Shown: positions 31,125-33,275 of the stretch, one piece after another | Layout: every line of letters starts with the position of its first letter | How positions within the stretch are numbered: the first letter of the stretch is position 1 | NCBI GenBank assembly: GCA_964573895.1 | Contig: CAZNLS010000016.1 | Location: 1-33,275 of the forward strand | DNA from: CAZNLS01 sp964573895 | GTDB lineage: Bacteria > Acidobacteriota > Aminicenantia > UBA2199 | DNA length: 33,275 nucleotides | Direction of reading: 5' to 3' | Notes under the pieces: model-generated | Told to the model about the DNA's origin: nothing | Database searches by the model: none | The model's input: only the letters and a program-made list of their open reading frames with translations | Position numbers and translations under genes: made by a program

Positions 31125-32584
31125 TAAGGTATTACTCCCGTTTTCACTCTTCGTAACAATTCTTCTTCCTGTTCCAAAACTTTTTGGACAGACATATTAA
31201 ATTCCTCCCTGCTAATTTGAATTCCTGTGGCAAATTTAAAAAGTCCTTTATAAAATTCTTCCCAGATATTCTCTTCTGCATGGGGAAATCTTATAGCCTG
31301 GCTACAGCCTCCTATTAAATTGGCAAGGCAAAGCAGTTTAATTTCTATGGGAGTTTCTTCACTAGTATTGCAACTTATCAGTAAATTCTGTTCTGAGTTA
31401 TTTTTGTTTTTTTTTAATAATAAACCAATTCTTTGACAGAGATCTAAAAATTCAGAGTGATCTACCCGGTTGCTCTTCCACTGATTAGTAAATCTGAAGA
31501 TTTCGGCAGCAATATTTTCTGACTCCAGAAACGGGAGGTCTGATATACTTTTCAGGCTGATTCCAAGATTTTTTAACATGTATATTATTTGAATAAGATC
31601 TGATAACTTATATAATTCAGGCCAATGAGTTCCGTGTTTGAGATAATCAATTTCAGATTCAAGACAGAAAGCATTATGATCTTTCTGATTATTGCTTTTT
31701 AAAATCATTCCACATTCAGCGGGACAGGACCAGCATGAGATAGGTTTTTTTGATATTCCTGCTTCCTTCATATTTTTTTTTGAATTATCATCAGATAAAC
31801 TAAAAAAAGAGTGCCGGTTATCTTCAATATTTTTTCCGGAAATATCCGAATTGAGAATCCTGTCAAAAATTCTCAGGCTTTCTCCTGCGAATTTTTGCGG
31901 ATCAGCGATATTTATAAAGCCTGTCCCTCTAATAATAATAGCTTTAAGATTTTTATCTCCTAATAGTGATAAAGAGTTTTTTTTGTCATTCAATTCAGTA
32001 TAGGAGTTCAATATTGAACCTGATCTAATCCCGTTCTCTGCAATTGGTCCAATAGTGAGAATTCTAATTGATTGATCTAATTCTTCATACCGTATCCTTG
32101 CAAAAGTCTCTACTGTTCCCAAACCCCATAGATTCTCTGCTTCTCGTATTTCAATATAATCAGGATCAATTAAAATAACTACGGGTCTTTCTGATTTACC
32201 GGTTATAATTATCTGGTCAAATCCTGAATATTTCATTGCAGCTGCAAATCCGTCTTCCAGTTGAAGCAGCCTGTTTTGATTGAAATTACTTTTTTGAAAA
32301 TTGACATTAGCATCTGGTATTCCGCTTATTGTTACAGGTCCTAAAAAAGGAGACATAGTACCACTGAGGGGTCCAGCTGCAATGCATAAGGGATCATTTG
32401 TTTCCTCTAACAATACACTTGCATTGAAACCCCTTCCGCCGAGCCATGTTCTGCAATATTCTTCAGAAATCAGTTCTATATGAAATGAATTACGTTCCAA
32501 TTCAATTCTGAGCCTGCGTCCTGTCCAACCTTTAATTTTGTTTTTATGAAGTGGGAAATTGCGGATCTTTTTTATGACTTTCAT
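31124..32584 (-). CDS. Shortened, divergent AOR-family protein
   Basis: An intact reading frame of 486 residues from the ATG at 32584 (a TTG at 32590 would add two); numbering here uses the longer form. AOR kinship shows in G51-G-R-G-F, the I-I-T-G-K-S-E-R-P segment, G211-D-K-N-L-K-A, the cluster ligands Cys286, Cys289 and Cys293, and a C-terminal match around Cys429 (L-I-G-G-C) followed by A-T-G-I-x-I-S. The G-R-G-G-M-G pterin-binding stretch is replaced by N-D-K-K-N-S-L-S, the region with the catalytic His (R-G-x-x-H) is absent, and the C-terminus is short. It may keep the [4Fe-4S] cluster but probably lacks normal aldehyde oxidation. It follows the ferredoxin gene by 9 bases and overlaps the FAD gene, so it appears maintained. 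Confidence 0.75.
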   Translation of the reverse strand: MKVIKKIRNFPLHKNKIKGWTGRRLRIELERNSFHIELISEEYCRTWLGGRGFNASVLLEETNDPLCIAAGPLSGTMSPFLGPVTISGIPDANVNFQKSNFNQNRLLQLEDGFAAAMKYSGFDQIIITGKSERPVVILIDPDYIEIREAENLWGLGTVETFARIRYEELDQSIRILTIGPIAENGIRSGSILNSYTELNDKKNSLSLLGDKNLKAIIIRGTGFINIADPQKFAGESLRIFDRILNSDISGKNIEDNRHSFFSLSDDNSKKNMKEAGISKKPISCWSCPAECGMILKSNNQKDHNAFCLESEIDYLKHGTHWPELYKLSDLIQIIYMLKNLGISLKSISDLPFLESENIAAEIFRFTNQWKSNRVDHSEFLDLCQRIGLLLKKNKNNSEQNLLISCNTSEETPIEIKLLCLANLIGGCSQAIRFPHAEENIWEEFYKGLFKFATGIQISREEFNMSVQKVLEQEEELLRRVKTGVIP

Positions 32585-32593
32585 TATCAAAAA

Positions 32594-33091
32594 TTATCCA
32601 AAAAATGTGAGTTTTTTTTTATTCCGTGCAAATTTTCTTCTCTTTAATTTCACCTTTTTTTCAATGGTTTCAAACTTAAGGGCTTTATGAGTTTTGCATA
32701 CTCTGACACACCAGGGACCAAGTTCTTCATTTTTGCATAAATCGCAGTTAATTGGTGTTCCATTGGCAGGATTGACGGGAGCAGCACAAAATGGACAAAC
32801 ATAAAGGCATGTTCTGCACTTAATACACTTTTTTTCATTAGTTGATAAATATCCTGATTCAGATTTTTTACGTGCTTCCATTGGACACATTTTGACACAG
32901 GCAGGATCTTCACAAGCCTTGCATATAACTGGAACAAACAAATTTTCTTCTCTGAATTCATGGATCCTTATGCTGGAATAACTGCTGCCGGAAATATGAA
33001 AGTTTTTCAGTGAGCAGGCAATCTCACATGCATGGCATCCCGTACATGCTTCTGGATCAACTGTGATATGTTTTTCACTATTGACTGACAT
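32594..33091 (-). CDS. Four-cluster ferredoxin-like protein, partner of the divergent AOR homologue
   Basis: A 165-residue polyferredoxin with sixteen cluster cysteines in the same four-group layout as the protein at 29328: C-T-G-C-H-A-C, C-K-A-C-E-D-P-A-C, C-I-K-C-R-T-C and C-D-L-C followed by an eight-residue spacer before C-V-R-V-C. The longer last spacer and a very basic C-terminal tail (K-R-R-K-F-A-R) distinguish it. It is the first gene of the minus-strand cassette and is probably the electron-transfer partner of the divergent AOR homologue and the flavoprotein. It has no export signal. The Shine-Dalgarno is weak (AAGAACAG). Confidence 0.85.
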   Translation of the reverse strand: MSVNSEKHITVDPEACTGCHACEIACSLKNFHISGSSYSSIRIHEFREENLFVPVICKACEDPACVKMCPMEARKKSESGYLSTNEKKCIKCRTCLYVCPFCAAPVNPANGTPINCDLCKNEELGPWCVRVCKTHKALKFETIEKKVKLKRRKFARNKKKLTFFG

Positions 33092-33149
33092 TTCTGTTCT
33101 TTTTTCAAGTGAATAATATTAATAAAAGCAATTTTCTTTATAAAAAAAT

Positions 33150-33178
33150 ATTATATCTTATATACTTAATTTAGTAAA
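33150..33178 (-). promoter_or_regulatory. Strong promoter candidate for the minus-strand AOR-like cassette
   Basis: On the minus strand TTTACT (33178-33173), a 17-base spacer and a perfect TATAAT (33155-33150). The -35 matches 4/6. A start near 33143 gives a leader of about 50 bases before the ferredoxin ATG at 33091. The surrounding 33092-33275 is AT-rich and otherwise without a recognisable feature. Confidence 0.55.
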
Positions 33179-33275
33179 TAAACATGAGTTCAATTCTGAT
33201 CTATGAAATTTAAAATATATAAAAAAAAAGAAAATCATTTCCATATTATTTTAGGTATTGACTAAAAAAAAATTG

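Noticed and set aside
31124..32584. Pseudogene or frameshifted AOR
   Set aside because: No stop or frameshift is seen, the missing parts are internal deletions rather than breaks, and start and stop are tightly coupled to neighbours. It is treated as a divergent gene, with decay still possible.

Overview
The window is an AT-rich stretch of bacterial DNA (GC in the high 30s percent, estimated by eye) with Shine-Dalgarno sites before most genes. It encodes an anaerobic aromatic-acid catabolism locus. The host is probably an obligately or mainly anaerobic bacterium: it carries a tungsten-type aldehyde:ferredoxin oxidoreductase (AOR), many ferredoxin-like proteins, and oxygen-sensitive enzymes of the 2-hydroxyacyl-CoA dehydratase/benzoyl-CoA reductase superfamily. 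I cannot name the species or phylum. No rRNA, tRNA, CRISPR array, insertion sequence or transcription regulator was recognised.

Layout. (1) Positions 1-5381, plus strand: the end of a short-chain dehydrogenase, an SCP2-type thiolase with its DUF35 zinc-ribbon partner, a second divergent thiolase, and a fused 3-hydroxyacyl-CoA dehydrogenase/crotonase. This looks like a beta-oxidation module for a side chain or ring-cleavage product. (2) Positions 5386-10603, minus strand: acyl-CoA dehydrogenase, thiolase, 3-hydroxyacyl-CoA dehydrogenase, crotonase and a YkvI-like membrane protein, a classic lower beta-oxidation operon. (3) Positions 10604-11048: a 445-bp divergent control region with a good minus-strand promoter candidate, a direct repeat and a perfect 14-bp inverted repeat. 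(4) Positions 11049-29825, plus strand: a long co-directional array. It starts with a ketopantoate-reductase-like dehydrogenase, an ATP-dependent activase, a single-chain 2-hydroxyacyl-CoA-dehydratase-like protein and an ADP-forming acyl-CoA synthetase. The ring pathway follows: 6-oxocyclohexenecarbonyl-CoA hydrolase (oah/bamA), dienoyl-CoA hydratase, hydroxyenoyl-CoA dehydrogenase, the four subunits of an Azoarcus-type (Bzd) ATP-dependent benzoyl-CoA reductase, a two-cluster ferredoxin, and an 841-residue NuoG/GltD-like flavoprotein that probably charges the ferredoxin. After a second likely promoter come a small CxxC protein, a MoaD-like protein, a zinc ribbon, the AOR and its four-cluster ferredoxin subunit. 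(5) Positions 29859-33091, minus strand, converging on the AOR genes: a second four-cluster ferredoxin, a shortened and divergent AOR homologue, and an FAD/NAD(P) oxidoreductase.

How it fits together. An aromatic acid is activated to its CoA thioester, perhaps by the ADP-forming synthetase, since no AMP-forming benzoate-CoA ligase is visible here. It is reduced by the Bzd-type reductase with ATP and ferredoxin, hydrated (dch), oxidised (had) and hydrolytically ring-opened (oah), then degraded by the two beta-oxidation modules. The AOR module probably interconverts an aromatic aldehyde and acid or exchanges electrons with ferredoxin. The least explained parts are the activase/dehydratase-like pair at 12015-14133 and the divergent AOR cassette at 29859-33091.
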